64,000 nt of DNA from Branchipolynoe longqiensis (Eukaryota > Annelida > Polychaeta > Phyllodocida > Polynoidae). Below the pieces are notes generated by a model that was not told where the DNA came from, ran no database searches, and was given only the letters and a program-made list of their open reading frames with translations. Every line of letters starts with the position of its first letter. Position 1 is the first letter of the stretch. Positions 1 to 10,140 of this stretch are shown piece by piece. The position numbers and the translations under genes were made by a program. Where the stretch lies: assembly GCA_030323885.1 (NCBI GenBank), contig CM059202.1, positions 46,580,849 to 46,644,848 on the forward strand, read 5' to 3'.

Positions 1-80
1 CAGTCAATGACGAAATGCTTCCGCCTAACCCCGTCAACCACCACGAAGATTAGCGACATTTGAAGACAAATTGTTCATGT

Positions 81-415
81 TAAGGCCCTGTCACATTACG
101 GCGTATGGCGGGAGCCTATTGAAAACCTACGTAAGTCGTGCGGGTGCCGGCCTATGATGACCTTCGGTGAACTTTCGGGTGGGTTTGAGCGTATGGGGGA
201 CCTATGAGGAGTGTACCAGGAGCATATGTGAGCGTACTGAGATGTTTTGATGACTTTGATTGGCATGTGGAGCGTATGCGTAGCATATGCGTATGCATAG
301 CGTATGTGTAGCGTATGCATAGCGGATGAGCGTATGAGTAGCGTATGCGTAACCTAAGCGGAACCTATGCTTAGCATATGCAAAGCGTATCATATCTTAA
401 GTATTAGTGTACAAT
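81..415 (+). mobile_element. Harbinger-like element end with (GCGTATG) array
   Basis: After a TAA trinucleotide (81-83) the sequence starts GGCCCTGTCACATTACGGCG and runs into an irregular array of GCGTATG / GCATATG / CCTATG words to about 390. The TAA target and the CACA terminal core match the ends of two other elements in this window (32061 and 63168), the second of which encodes a PIF/Harbinger-type transposase. No matching right end is visible nearby, so this is one end of an element or a decayed copy. The array gives short spurious reading frames only. Confidence 0.5.
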
Positions 416-723
416 ATTTGTGTGACATCCAGAGTAGGACGGTCCAAACATGAGCTCCAACCACTATCAAAAGCAACTACCTGTTAGGAAGCAGTCTCCA
501 TATATGATATATGAAGAAATGGGTTGGTGCAAACATGTAGGAGTGTCCAAACATGTAGGAAGCATGCACATGCAGGTTTAATGTTTGTACCATCCTACAT
601 GTTTGCACTGTCCCATTTCTTCATATTTCTCATGGAGACTGCTTCCTAACAGGTCCGCCATTTTTATTAGTGCTGCAGTACTGCAGCCAGTGACCCCTAG
701 GTCACAAACCCCCCAATATGGTA

Positions 724-920
724 TTATGTGTATTATAATGTATTATAATAATATAAAGAACGAAGCTGAATCCAAGGTTAATTATTATTATTCTAATTGT
801 CCTTCGATATCTAGTATTAAGAGTCGCGCACCTACCTTGTTATGCGCGCGAGTATGGGGCGCAACCTGTGTCGCGTGGAAATATCACTGAAACGGACTCA
901 CTTCGACTACTTTTTTCCTT
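724..920 (+). repeat. Split direct repeat A1 of DIRS copy 1
   Basis: The 197 bases are repeated at 5354-5550 with one substitution (GCGTGG versus GCGTCG). It opens with a TATA-rich stretch (GTATTATAATGTATTATAAT) that could serve as promoter. In YR retrotransposons A1 and the B repeat at the other end are rebuilt from the internal B1-A2 unit during replication. Confidence 0.9.
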
Positions 921-972
921 GAGTGAGGTTGTGCGCTGCTTGCTGCTTGCCTCCCATACTACCATACATGAC

Positions 973-2016
973 ATGCCGTATTGTGACTCGTGCGGGTTAT
1001 CGCACAAGGTAGAAAAAAGTTGCAAAAAGAAGAAAGGAAGAAGGAGAGGGAAGAAGGTTATCCCTGCAAGAGTGACAAGAGGTAGAGTAGCAGCAGAAGA
1101 AGACGCACAAATGTCTAACTCGGACTCAGGAGATAATTCGCCGGAATTAACAGAAAAAATGGCGTCACTCTCGCTGGAAGAGCGGGAAAAAATCATTCAA
1201 AAAGAGATTAATGATTTGACGTTAGAAGAAAGAATAGCTGAGCTGACTGAACAATGGGACGTGATGAGGCGACGACGAGAAAGACGGCTGCATAGCGATG
1301 GCGGGGATTCGGGACGTCCGATGGCAGCCATAATGGACGACGGGAGGACGACCGGTATCGCCGGTACTACCGGCGACTCAATGGTGGCATGAGCCGCCAT
1401 TAACGACCACTCAGACTACGGAATGGCAAGGCCACGGCATAGGTCGAGGACAAGAAGACGAAGACGAACACCTTCTGACTCAAGAAGTAGAAGCAGCAGT
1501 AGCACAAGAAGACGTAGAAGTAAGTGGACTTTGAGGCGTTATGCTGTACTTGGTAAAGATCTGAAAAAATTGAACTGCTACGAGTTGATTACAGCGTCCA
1601 TCCGCTGGTGCTTAGATATCCAGGGATTAACAGCTAAAGACTTCCGTGCCTTCCTCGAGCATATATGTTTCATGGCCTCCCGTGCCCGTCAGAATGATTT
1701 TCTTGATACTACACATGTCGAATATGACAAGGACATCAGGAAGTTAGCGGAGGTCGAAGGGTTCGCTGCATTCGGTAGTGGAAATACTGGGCTTTGCATG
1801 TTCCACTATGGGATGCATAATATGCGCGCCAGAAAACCGGCGCCCAGTGCTGGGGTGTGTAAGACTAACACATGTACGAAGGATGGCAAATTAGGCTGCT
1901 TCAGGTGGAACAAGGAGGCCGGGTGTAGTAGGAGTGATGAACTATGTAACTTTGGGCATTGGTGCTCAAAATGTGGAAACAAGAATCACAAGAGAAACAA
2001 TTGCTCAAAGGATTGA
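973..2016 (+). pseudogene. DIRS-type gag (copy 1), one in-frame stop
   Basis: One reading frame of 348 codons is interrupted by a single TGA at 1390-1392. The start was chosen at 973 because the protein then begins MPYCDSCG with a C-x2-C-x3-H-x5-C knuckle, as in copy 2 at 18001. Next come a lysine-rich stretch, an acidic coiled-coil-like part (about residues 50-115), and an Arg/Ser-rich tract after the stop. At the C-terminus is a conserved gag block ending in a CCCH-like finger (GCFRWNKEAGC...CNFGH) and a C-x2-C-x4-H-x4-C knuckle (CSKCGNKNHKRNNC). It would package the element RNA. The same CxWN finger recurs in the gags at 42-46 kb. Confidence 0.85.
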
Positions 2017-2091
2017 CGAGTTAAGGCTAATGCCACAAAGTTCAATGCTGTAATACATGGCGATAAAAAGGCTAATGCCAAAATAAGTTGT

Positions 2092-4282
2092 GTGAATGGG
2101 CTTCATGTACCTATAACAGTCAGCGATCGGCAATCTGTAAGCCAACGAACAGCATATGACCAACCAGCTGATAACCGACATCTGAATGTTTATAACAATT
2201 GTGTTTGTGCTATTGTACCTGACCCTATATTTGAAGGTGTTGATAACGTAATAGCTAATGATCCCTTTCTTTACAGTAATGTCACATGTGCTACAGATAA
2301 TGAATTGTCTGACAGCCCTGCTGTGTTAGCATGCCAATTGGGTGATCAATCATTATGGGGCGCCAAGGTGGCGCCTAGTTATGTAGGCCAGGTTGACAGA
2401 CTGGATGTGGGACATGCTGAAATCCGTGCTAACAATGTTACATGTGCTATAAAAGGAAATACTGATAATCTAGATAGCCAAGTTAACAGTATAGCAAATT
2501 GGGTATGCGTTAATACTAGTGAAAAAGATATGTTCTATGTAGAGACAATCGAGGGTCTTTATTGGAAAGTTCACATTAGGGAAGTGCCGGATGCAGAACC
2601 GACTATAATTAATGTAAATAATGATTGCGTTAACGGTAGATGCAATTGTAGCCACCGCAGAGCCGGCAACGAAGTACAGCTAAAACCTTGTCGCGTAATA
2701 TGTGAACTATTTCTGCGAGGAGACACAGACCCGGACTGGACATATATATCCTTTGGGGTGTAGTTTTCGGGTTCCATGTTACAAATAGTGACTGTACTAT
2801 AGCATATAATACAAAATTGAAAAGAATTGTCAACCCGATCTTTAGAAATATAATAACAAAGAAACTAGAATCCGAAATTAATCAGAATATAATCTCCTTA
2901 ACCGAAAAGACGCCACAGTGTGTACACAATATATTCTGCATACCGAAGGAGGTGGGTGGGAGAGGCATAATAGATTGTAGCGAGCCTAAATGTAGTTCAA
3001 TCAACGATTTCACTGAAAAAGTATCCATTAAATTTCATTACAAAAGTGTTGATGATGTGGTGGATGCATTGAAGCAGGGAGACTATCTTGCCACTGTGGA
3101 TTTAAAAGATGCTTATCGGGCTGTAGCAATTCACCCAACAGATAGGCAGAAGCAGGGCTTAATATGGGATTTCAATATCCAGAAGGGGGAGCCGTTATAC
3201 ATGCTGGATAATAGACTGTGCATGGGTCTCTCCTCCAGCCCCTTTGTTTTTTCTAAAATATCAGATTTTATCGGCAGATGTGCTATTAGGGAAGGTGTTG
3301 ACAGCATTGTGAACTACCTTGATGACTTCTGCATTATAGCCCCAGACTGGGACAAAGCGCAAGAGCAGCAGAATAAGCTAATCGCTATATTACGTCGCAT
3401 TGGTTTCTACGTAAGCTACAAGAAATTAATTTCCCCTGCTACAACTATAAGATTTCTTGGCATCCTAATCGATTCTGTTAAATTGGAATTAACCCTACCA
3501 CTCGATAAACTAGATAAATTGCGTGAATTCTTATTATTATTTAAAGATAAGAAAAAAGCTACAAGGAAGGAAGTAGAGAAGCTAGGCGGAATGTTAGCCC
3601 ACTGCGCCAAAGTAGTGCGTGGTGGGCGAACATTTTCTCGTCGGGTCTATGACCTAATGGGAACAGTAAGGAAGCCTCATTATAAAATTCGCCTAAATGC
3701 TGGTTTCAGAGAGGATATCCAATGGTGGATTGAATTTGTAGGGAGATTTAATGGTACTGCTTTAATGTTAGGCAAATTTTCTTTGGTTGAAGCCGTCTAT
3801 AGTGACGCTAGTAAATGGGGGTATGGGGCACTGCATAACACAGACTGGTTAGTAGGCTGTTTCGACCCGACGCTATCAACATCACTAGAGGCGGCCGTTG
3901 GCCACCATTATGATCAACCAGATACCGAGATTAGGACGGCACATATTAACTCGCAGGAGATGTGGGCGGTTTACACAGCTGTAAAAAGATGGGGTTCTAG
4001 CTGGGATGGCTCCTCATTGGTATTCATCACAGACAGTACCACTGTGGAAGGTCAAGGTGCAAATTAATTATGTACTACTTAAGGAGACTTTTCTGGATGT
4101 CCATTGAATACAATTTTGTTTTCACCGCTGTACACATAAATAGTGAATCAAATGTAATAACAGATGCCTTAAGCAGGCTCGGTACGAAGGGTATGGAGAA
4201 GATTATCGATGAATCAGACCCATATGAGGCACTTTGTTGTAATGGTTTATTCAAACATCCGTTCTCTTTACAGAAGTCGTAA
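2092..4282 (+). pseudogene. DIRS-type RT-RNase H polyprotein (copy 1), two frameshifts
   Basis: The frame opened at 2092 ends at 2763, where a 2-base duplication (GGGGTGTAG against GGAGTAG in copy 2) breaks it. RT resumes from 2817: HNIFCIPKE, the ATVDLKDAYRA block, the CMGLSSSPFVF block and the catalytic YLDD (NYLDDFCII). RNase H follows (VYSDASKWGYGALHNTDW, then INSQEMWAV, then ITDST). A deletion of about 19 bases near 4048, compared with copy 2 at 21145-21170, shifts the frame; the RNase H end (ESNVITDALSRL) is read from 4070. Catalytic residues are kept; the breaks are what inactivate it. Confidence 0.85.
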
Positions 4283-5232
4283 AGCTTAAGGCAGAGCAGA
4301 AGGATTTTCAGCGGAAATGCTACGCGCCCAACTCCTTGTCTACAAGGGCGGTGCAAGTCAATAAGTATTTTTCCTTTGTAGGGGAATTCTCTGAAACACA
4401 TGCTCCAATCCCTTGCAGCTCCATGCAGGTAGCGCTATACGCGACATGGCTAGCCAGAACGTTAAAATATTCATCGATAATTCATTATTTGAGCGGCTTG
4501 AACTTTTTTCTGAAGGAACAGGGGTCTGACCAGATAGATTATTCTGAATTTATTATATCATCGACCCTGCGGGGCATTCGTAGGCAGTTAGGAGATACGC
4601 CTAGACAATCAATGCCATTGTTGCCAGGAATGCTAAGACTTATTTTCTCTTACCTCACTTTGAATTCGGGACATATCGCATGGCGGGCGGCTGTTCTTTG
4701 CAGCTTCCGAGGGCTGCTAAGGAAATCGAACGTGACCTTTTCTGAATCCATGCTTCTGCGGGAAGATTTTAAGTTTTTCCCATGGGGCATGCTGTTGAAA
4801 ATTCGGAGATCTAAAACAATACAGTTTAATGAACGGACACTGGACATTCCTGTGTCCAGGTGTCCTGACTTGGATCTGTGTGCTGTCCATTGGACGGAAA
4901 GACACTTTGCTGAACGGCCGGCCGCTAAGGACTCTCCCGCTTTTCTACTACCAAATGATGAAGGTGGAAGCTCGCCTTTAACATATAAAATATATCAATC
5001 TACCCTAAAACTGTTTGGAGGTCGGGCAGGCCTCGATATTGAACAGCTATCATCTCATTCGTTGCGTAGGGGGGGTTGTACGTAACTATCTATGTGTGGT
5101 GCTACATTAGAGGAAATCCGAGCCAGGGGTGATTGGACTACTAATGCTGTTTTTCAATATTCAAAAACCCCCCTGACGATACGTATTATGAACGATATGA
5201 AAGTTGCAGCCAAATTGGCTGAGAAAAATTAA
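4276..5232 (+). pseudogene. Tyrosine recombinase of DIRS copy 1, in-frame stop
   Basis: The frame opens just after a TTTACAG at 4267-4273 and has no good ATG near its start. Residues show the YR fold: VALYATWLARTLKYSS, the first catalytic Arg in FRGLLRKSNV, the SHSLRRGG box with His and Arg, and an AVFQYSKTPL segment with the likely nucleophilic Tyr. TAA at 5083-5085 falls right after SLRRGGCT; the same frame then runs on to a natural TAA at 5230-5232, so one substitution separates this from an open gene. The enzyme would insert the circular cDNA. The TTTACAG suggests expression from a spliced RNA, as copy 2 has the same arrangement. Confidence 0.85.
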
Positions 5233-5267
5233 TCAGAGTTGGGTTGGAGGGACCCGTCTGGGTCCTT

Positions 5268-5650
5268 GGCATATTTTGTTTCGCCAGAGATCAAAAATAA
5301 AAAGACCTCAGCCCAACCCTGTTTCTCGTCTATCCTTATGTTGCCGTAGTGGCTTATGTGTATTATAATGTATTATAATAATATAAAGAACGAAGCTGAA
5401 TCCAAGGTTAATTATTATTATTCTAATTGTCCTTCGATATCTAGTATTAAGAGTCGCGCACCTACCTTGTTATGCGCGCGAGTATGGGGCGCAACCTGTG
5501 TCGCGTCGAAATATCACTGAAACGGACTCACTTCGACTACTTTTTTCCTTTTTTAGGTGGGGCATATTTTGTTTCGCCAGAGATCAAAAATAAAATGACC
5601 TCAGCCCAACCCTGTTTCTCGTCTATCCTTATGTTGCCGTAGTGGCTTAT
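5268..5650 (+). repeat. Split direct repeats B1-A2-B2 of DIRS copy 1
   Basis: B1 is 5268-5357, A2 is 5354-5550 and B2 is 5561-5650. B1 and B2 (90 bp each, from GGCATATTTTGTTTCGCC to GTAGTGGCTTAT) differ at one base. B1 and A2 share a TTAT overlap, the likely crossover core, which also occurs at the A1 start and the B2 end. A 10-base spacer separates A2 from B2. Confidence 0.9.
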
Positions 5651-5879
5651 ATAATAATAATAATAATAATAATAAAAAACTAAGGTCAATATGTAGGATA
5701 AAATCTAGGCACATGTGTGTGTAGTGGGTGTGTGTGTACATGTTTGCACCGTCCCATTTCTTCATATTTCATATGGAGACTGCTTCCTAACAGGTAGTTT
5801 CTTTTGATAGTGGTTGGAGCACATGTTTGGACCGTCCTAAATACAAAAAATACAGTCCGGTACCTGTCGGATTGACCCG

Positions 5880-6290
5880 TCTCAGCTCGATGTGGAGACC
5901 TATGGCATACGCTTTGAATACGCTGTGCATACGCTGTGCATACGCTAGGAGTGCGCTCCCATACGTAACTCGTAGGTTATGCGTACGCTACATACGCTAG
6001 AGATAGGCTAGAGATACGCCGGTGACGCAAGTTGAGCGTATGAAAAACCTATGCCGGCGTACCCCTAGCATACGAGGAGCGTACACCGGCATATGAGAAG
6101 CGTATGCCGGCGTATGAGTAGCGTATGAGCAGCGTTTGGGCCATACGCCCTCATAGGTCGAGATTTTTTTAGCATGCACAACAAAATTTGGACGGACGGA
6201 TTTATGAAAGCATATGGCGGCGTATGCCTCATACGCCGCCATAGCCTGCGAGAATTTACTAGAATCAAAACGGTAATGCAAAATCAATGT
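5880..6290. repeat. CATACGCT / GCGTATG foldback array
   Basis: From 5905 to about 6005 the word CATACGCT recurs; from about 6030 to 6140 its complement AGCGTATG recurs, so the halves can fold back. At 6212-6244 there is a near-perfect hairpin (TATGGCGGCGTATG / CATACGCCGCCATA). The words are those of the array at 240-390, so this belongs to the same Harbinger-like family. No coding content. Confidence 0.6.
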
Positions 6291-7030
6291 TCTATTTTAA
6301 GCGTTTTTAGGTTTTTCACGCCCAATGAATAATGATTTTTGTACTAAGAATAGTTAATGCAATTCCAATGGTGCGTCCGAAAACAAAGTATATAACATCT
6401 TTGGTTATTTGCCATTAATCCGCTTTAATAATGTCAATTCTTACATATGCAAGATCTACCACTTTCAAAAATATAACATCCACAAAGTCTTAGAGAAAGT
6501 GCTATAGTATTACTTCATGCGAACATAACATTTCACTCATTAGTGTGACAAACTTTAGTTCTTTTTAGTAGCTAAACAGTTTAAACTCAAACCATCGAGT
6601 AACACCTGTTTTACATCTCACTCTGTAATACGTAGGCGTACTAAGAATTAACTTAGATAAATAGAAAAGTCAATGGAGAATAAATGAAATTATTTGTTAG
6701 TATGACATCCTGTCACCACAGGTGAACTTTTTTCGCTCTATGTCACGGTAGAATAACAATTTACATTAGTACATGTCACCATGTTCCAGTAAATTATCCA
6801 CTTTCTTTACTTAATCCGCCAGAAATGCTCTGTAGCATTCGGTAAGCAACAAGTGTCAATTGACTTCACTATAGCAATGCTACTACGGTGTCAATACCAT
6901 CAACAACATGTCTGTAATCAAACAGTTTTTAGTAACTTAATTACTGGCGCAACTTACGTTACAACGCATTAATCTTGGCGCTAGTTTAGTAAGGAACATA
7001 AACATTGCTTATGACTAAACCTCGCAAACC
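6291..7030. other. AT-rich stretch with no recognised feature
   Basis: I see no reading frame of note, no terminal repeat and no tandem array. It lies just downstream (minus sense) of a gypsy-like integrase tail, so it may be the 3' untranslated part of that decayed element. Confidence 0.4.
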
Positions 7031-7351
7031 CTATCGATTAGATTTAGACCTGTCAACTTGCGCTATTGTTAATTCTTGCTTCGTATTAACGCAATGGTTA
7101 GGCATGGCGCAATCGTTATTTATTAGTGGCGCAGAAACAAAGAAATTTCTTGTCGAATGAGCCAAAGCACTCAGACGTCTACGGATTCGTCGATCCTTCC
7201 GCAGTGTTCTTTGCTGTGATTGGTCAATTCTTCTGCATAAATTAGAACTACCAATTATTGAATCCACCCTCCGTGCTTGCTGGCGCGTGAATGGCCCAGT
7301 ACCAATTTCTCTCGAATGTAATACTTTAGGTTTTATTTTTGTTTTATTCAC
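7031..7351 (-). CDS. Hypothetical basic protein next to an integrase tail
   Basis: A 106-residue frame rich in Arg, Lys and Gln, with no recognised domain, signal peptide or membrane segment. Its ATG (7349-7351) directly abuts the stop of the preceding integrase frame (7352-7354). It could be a third ORF of the LTR element, or chance reading in its 3' region; no second copy is present to test conservation. Confidence 0.3.
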   Translation of the reverse strand: MNKTKIKPKVLHSREIGTGPFTRQQARRVDSIIGSSNLCRRIDQSQQRTLRKDRRIRRRLSALAHSTRNFFVSAPLINNDCAMPNHCVNTKQELTIAQVDRSKSNR

Positions 7352-7752
7352 TCATAATTCATTAGTGCGTCGATTTTGATAAAAAATAATCGGATTGAAA
7401 GGCAAAGGTTGCGAAAAACCTTTCCTTCGTTCAGTTCTAGTCAATCGTGGTGCAATATCATCCCAAATGATTTTAGAATCCACTAATCTAACTTTTATCA
7501 CGGTTAACAACTTTACGATCGTTATTAGGGCCTACTACAGTTACCACTGAACCCCGTGATCTAACGACTATGTATCCAGGATTGTATTTCCTCTCCAAAG
7601 GTACGGATTCATTTATAAACAAAACAACTTTATCACCAGGAGTTAATTTAACTGCAATCGCCTTTTTCCTCAGACGAGCAACATTATAATTTTGACTTTC
7701 TTTACGATTTTGAACAGCTTTAGGTAAAGCTATAGCTACAGGATATTCATTG
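7352..7752 (-). pseudogene. C-terminal end of an LTR-retrotransposon integrase
   Basis: The minus strand from about 7752 reads VAIALPKAVQNRKESQNYNV, then LTPGDKVVLF, LERKYNPGYIVV and VNRDK. This is the linker and GPY/F-like C-terminal domain typical of gypsy-group integrases. An extra A in a run of A's (about 7538) throws the frame to a stop; in the next frame RLVDSKIIWDDIAPRL continues to a stop at 7352-7354. The catalytic core is absent: the 5' side stops at the minisatellite starting at 7741, so only the last third survives. Confidence 0.6.
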
Positions 7753-8330
7753 TCATGCAGATTAAGTATGATGTGAGGTAATGATAAGTTACTACAGGGT
7801 ATTGGTTGTCATGCAGATTAAGGATAATGTAAGGTAATGATAAGCACCTACAGGGTATTGGTTGTCATGCAGATTAGGTATCATGTGAGGTAATGATAAG
7901 CAACTACAGGGTATTGGTTGTCATGCAGATTAAGTATAATGTAAGCTATATGTGACTACAGGATATTGGTTGTCAGGCAGATTAAGTACCATGTAAGGTA
8001 AACAACTACAGGGTATTGGTTGTCATGCAGGTTAAGTATCATGTAAGGTATATGTAACTACAGGATATTGGTTGTCAGGCAGATTAAGTATAATGTATGG
8101 TAATGATAAGAAACTAAAGGGTATCGGTTGTCATGCAGATTAAGTATAATGTAAGGTCATGGTAAGCAACTAAAGGGTATCAGTTGTCATGCAGGTTAAG
8201 TATCATGTCAGGTCATGATATTTAACTACAGGATATTGGTTGTCAGGCAGATTAAGTATAATGGAAGGTAATGATAAGCAACTAAAGGGTAGCAGTTGTC
8301 ATGTAGGTTAAGAATCATGGAAGGTGATGC
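7741..8330 (+). repeat. Minisatellite, unit about 55-60 bp, about 10 copies
   Basis: The unit reads roughly CTACAGGGTATTGGTTGTCATGCAGATTAAGTATAATGTAAGGTAATGATAAGCAA. Copies differ by point changes (GCAGATT/GCAGGTT, TCATGCAG/TCAGGCAG) and by loss of the GATAAG segment. Alternation of variant forms suggests higher-order duplication. It separates a gypsy remnant from an RTE remnant. Confidence 0.85.
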
Positions 8331-8339
8331 AAACAGTTG

Positions 8340-8590
8340 GGGTCCGACATGGATGTCTACTCTCACCCACCCTCTTCACATATTGCTGGAGAGGATTATG
8401 ACAGACGACTTAGATCATGAAGACACGGTCAGCATTGGACATAGAACAGTCAACCTCTGCTGTCCTGATTACATTGATTGCTTAGCAGCAGAGGAAGAAA
8501 AACTGGCTAATTTAGTTGAGCGTCTTCATAAAGCCTCAACAGGCTATGGCATGGAAATCAGCACTGAGAACACCATGCTTATGACAAATA
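8340..8590 (+). pseudogene. RTE-like LINE reverse transcriptase fragment
   Basis: The frame gives HILLERIMTDDLDHEDTVSI, NLCCPDYIDCLAAEEE, LVERLHKASTGYGMEIS and NTMLMTNN. This is the widely distributed LINE RT segment that normally reads ...FADDIDGLAG... . The catalytic ADD is replaced by CPDY, so it is dead. It begins at the end of the minisatellite and runs directly into a SINE-like tail (GGGTTCAAACCC...TTTCCCAT, about 8590-8645). A C-terminal piece of a similar LINE is at 29433-29675. Confidence 0.75.
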
Positions 8591-8689
8591 ACACCAGTGT
8601 GGGTTCAAACCCTGCTCTAGACACAATGTTTCCCATATTCATCACATTCCATCACATGAAATAATCATATCTTCTAATTCGATACCCCT

Positions 8690-9178
8690 GTGGGGAACCG
8701 GGGTAGAATAGTTCCTCTGCAACCCTTGCAGATCATAAAAGGGGACAAATGGGGTGACTCGTTTGCCGTGAGTCGCAACTCGTGTCGGTGGAGGAAGGGA
8801 TCCCGGTGCATGAGGACGGTGAGCAGCGATTGGTTGGATTAGCCCGGTCCAATCAATCGGCTGGTCATGCCTTGCCCTAGGATAGTAAGCTATTTCAGAA
8901 AAACAACAACCATTTCTACTGTGGTAGAAATGGTTATTGCACAACCTATACATTAAAGCTATTCCTAGAAGGCGGTGGCTAATGGGTCAATCAAGTAATG
9001 ACTGCAGATTTTGTTTGCCTCATTATTTGAGTATGCAGATTTTATTTGCCTCATTATTTGAGTATACCGTCCTTGTATCCCTGGTGTGCATCTGCCGGAT
9101 ACCGCAGCTCTGCACATCCCCTTGTAGGACTCTGAGGTGGGTGGAGATCAAGGACGATGAAAATATTAGTAAACAAAT
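8690..9178 (+). promoter_or_regulatory. LINE 5' UTR with internal hairpin and 31-bp duplication
   Basis: This noncoding leader precedes ORF1. It holds a perfect 12-bp hairpin (AACCATTTCTAC, loop TGTG, GTAGAAATGGTT; 8908-8935) and a direct duplication GCAGATTTTRTTTGCCTCAT TATTTGAGTAT in tandem between about 9002 and 9063. Jockey-group LINEs carry an internal promoter here; I infer that role and cannot point to the elements. Confidence 0.5.
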
Positions 9179-10140
9179 ATGGCAAACAACTATCCCCCAA
9201 AAAAGAAAAGACAGATGGCTGACAACTCGGACTCCGAAAATGACGATCCCCTTAATGTAAAAAGTTGGCCGCGATTCATTGTGATCGCATTCACTGACTC
9301 GGCTGCCAGGCCCTCTTGCTTTGCCATTGATAAGGGCATCAAGGGGATAGCGTGCACCATCACAAAGGTCATAAGAATGAATTCTGGTGATTTTTTGGTT
9401 GAGTGCGCAAAGAAGGCCCAAGCCGACAACCTGTAACGTGCAAGCACGTTGGCAGGTGTCGGCATAAAGGCCTCTCCTCACCGTACCCTCAACTCTAGTA
9501 GAGGAGTAATCCGAACTAGAGATCTAATTGGGGTCGGTGAGGATGATATCGCACTCCAACTGAAAGCACAAGGTGTACAAAACGTTCGAAGGATAACCAT
9601 GCAGAAAGCAGGTAAGGAAATAAGAACAAATACCTACATCATCACATTTAGTACACCAGTGCCGCCCCAGCAACTTAAAGCTGGTTACAGAAGCAGGTGG
9701 AGGGGCTTACACCTTCACCACGTGCCAAGAGCTATGCCGCGGTGGCAAAGCCCATTACCAGGACAATCAATTGCCAGACCGATTTGACATGGCTGTCGGG
9801 AGAGGCCCAAGCCCTCTCACCGACCCAGAGTCCGAGTGTAAAGCCATCTGGAAAAAAATCAGAAATAAAGTCTGCCTCTGTTCAGACAGAGGCGGCTTCA
9901 AGTTCTACACACAAAACAATTGAAAAAGGAAAAAAAGAAGTAACAAAGAAAAGCGCTTTAGTGCGCAAAAGACCACTATCGGACTGTATGCCCAAGGGAG
10001 TAGCATCCCCCACCCCCACCGGAATTCAGTTTTCTGCGCTGCAGGATATTGATATGGCCGAGGTTCCCCCGAGCCGCGGCCGTAGCGTGTCCCCCAAGGT
10101 GAAACTTGAGGGACGTGTGCTTGTCACGCTGCCAATATGA
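9179..10140 (+). pseudogene. LINE ORF1 nucleic-acid-binding protein
   Basis: ORF1 opens MANNYPPKKKRQ and then WPRFIVIAFTDS, FAIDKGIKGIACTITKV, LVECAKKAQADNL and SPHRTLNSSRGVIRTRDL, the conserved ORF1 block of invertebrate jockey-like LINEs. An in-frame TAA at 9434-9436 interrupts it. After LKAGY (about 9690) the frame shifts and the text jumps to SPRAKSYAAVAKPI, so the CCHC zinc knuckles expected between these blocks are deleted. The C-terminal part is Ser/Lys-rich. Its stop overlaps the ORF2 start (ATGA at 10137-10140). Confidence 0.8.

Larger units (their letters stand above)
724..5650 (+). mobile_element. DIRS-type YR retrotransposon, copy 1
   Basis: A 4.9-kb element with the order gag, RT-RNase H, tyrosine recombinase, bounded by split direct repeats A1 (724-920) and B1-A2-B2 (5268-5650). 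That layout is diagnostic of PAT/Ngaro-like members of the DIRS order, which integrate by a recombinase and make no target duplication; none is seen. It sits where a short ATTAT joins an (ATA)n tract. Repeat pairs A1/A2 and B1/B2 differ by about one base each, yet all three reading frames are broken. No methyltransferase domain is present. Confidence 0.9.
437..5837. mobile_element. TA-flanked inverted-repeat element split by a DIRS insertion
   Basis: The arm at 437-541 (GGACGGTCCAAACATG...) is repeated in reverse complement at about 5737-5837, ending ...CATGTTTGGACCGTCC. Each outer end is flanked by TA (435-436, 5838-5839), the target duplication of Tc1/mariner elements. A partial third copy of the arm lies at 593-655. 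Without the DIRS element inside it (724-5650) it is about 470 bp with no coding capacity: a non-autonomous inverted-repeat element. The superfamily rests only on the TA duplication. Confidence 0.6.

Noticed and set aside
1..420. Overlapping short frames rich in Tyr, Ala, Thr and His
   Set aside because: They read the GCGTATG array and have no residues outside the repeat to support a protein.
7741..8330. CRISPR-like repeats
   Set aside because: The whole unit of 55-60 bp repeats with no spacers; a minisatellite.
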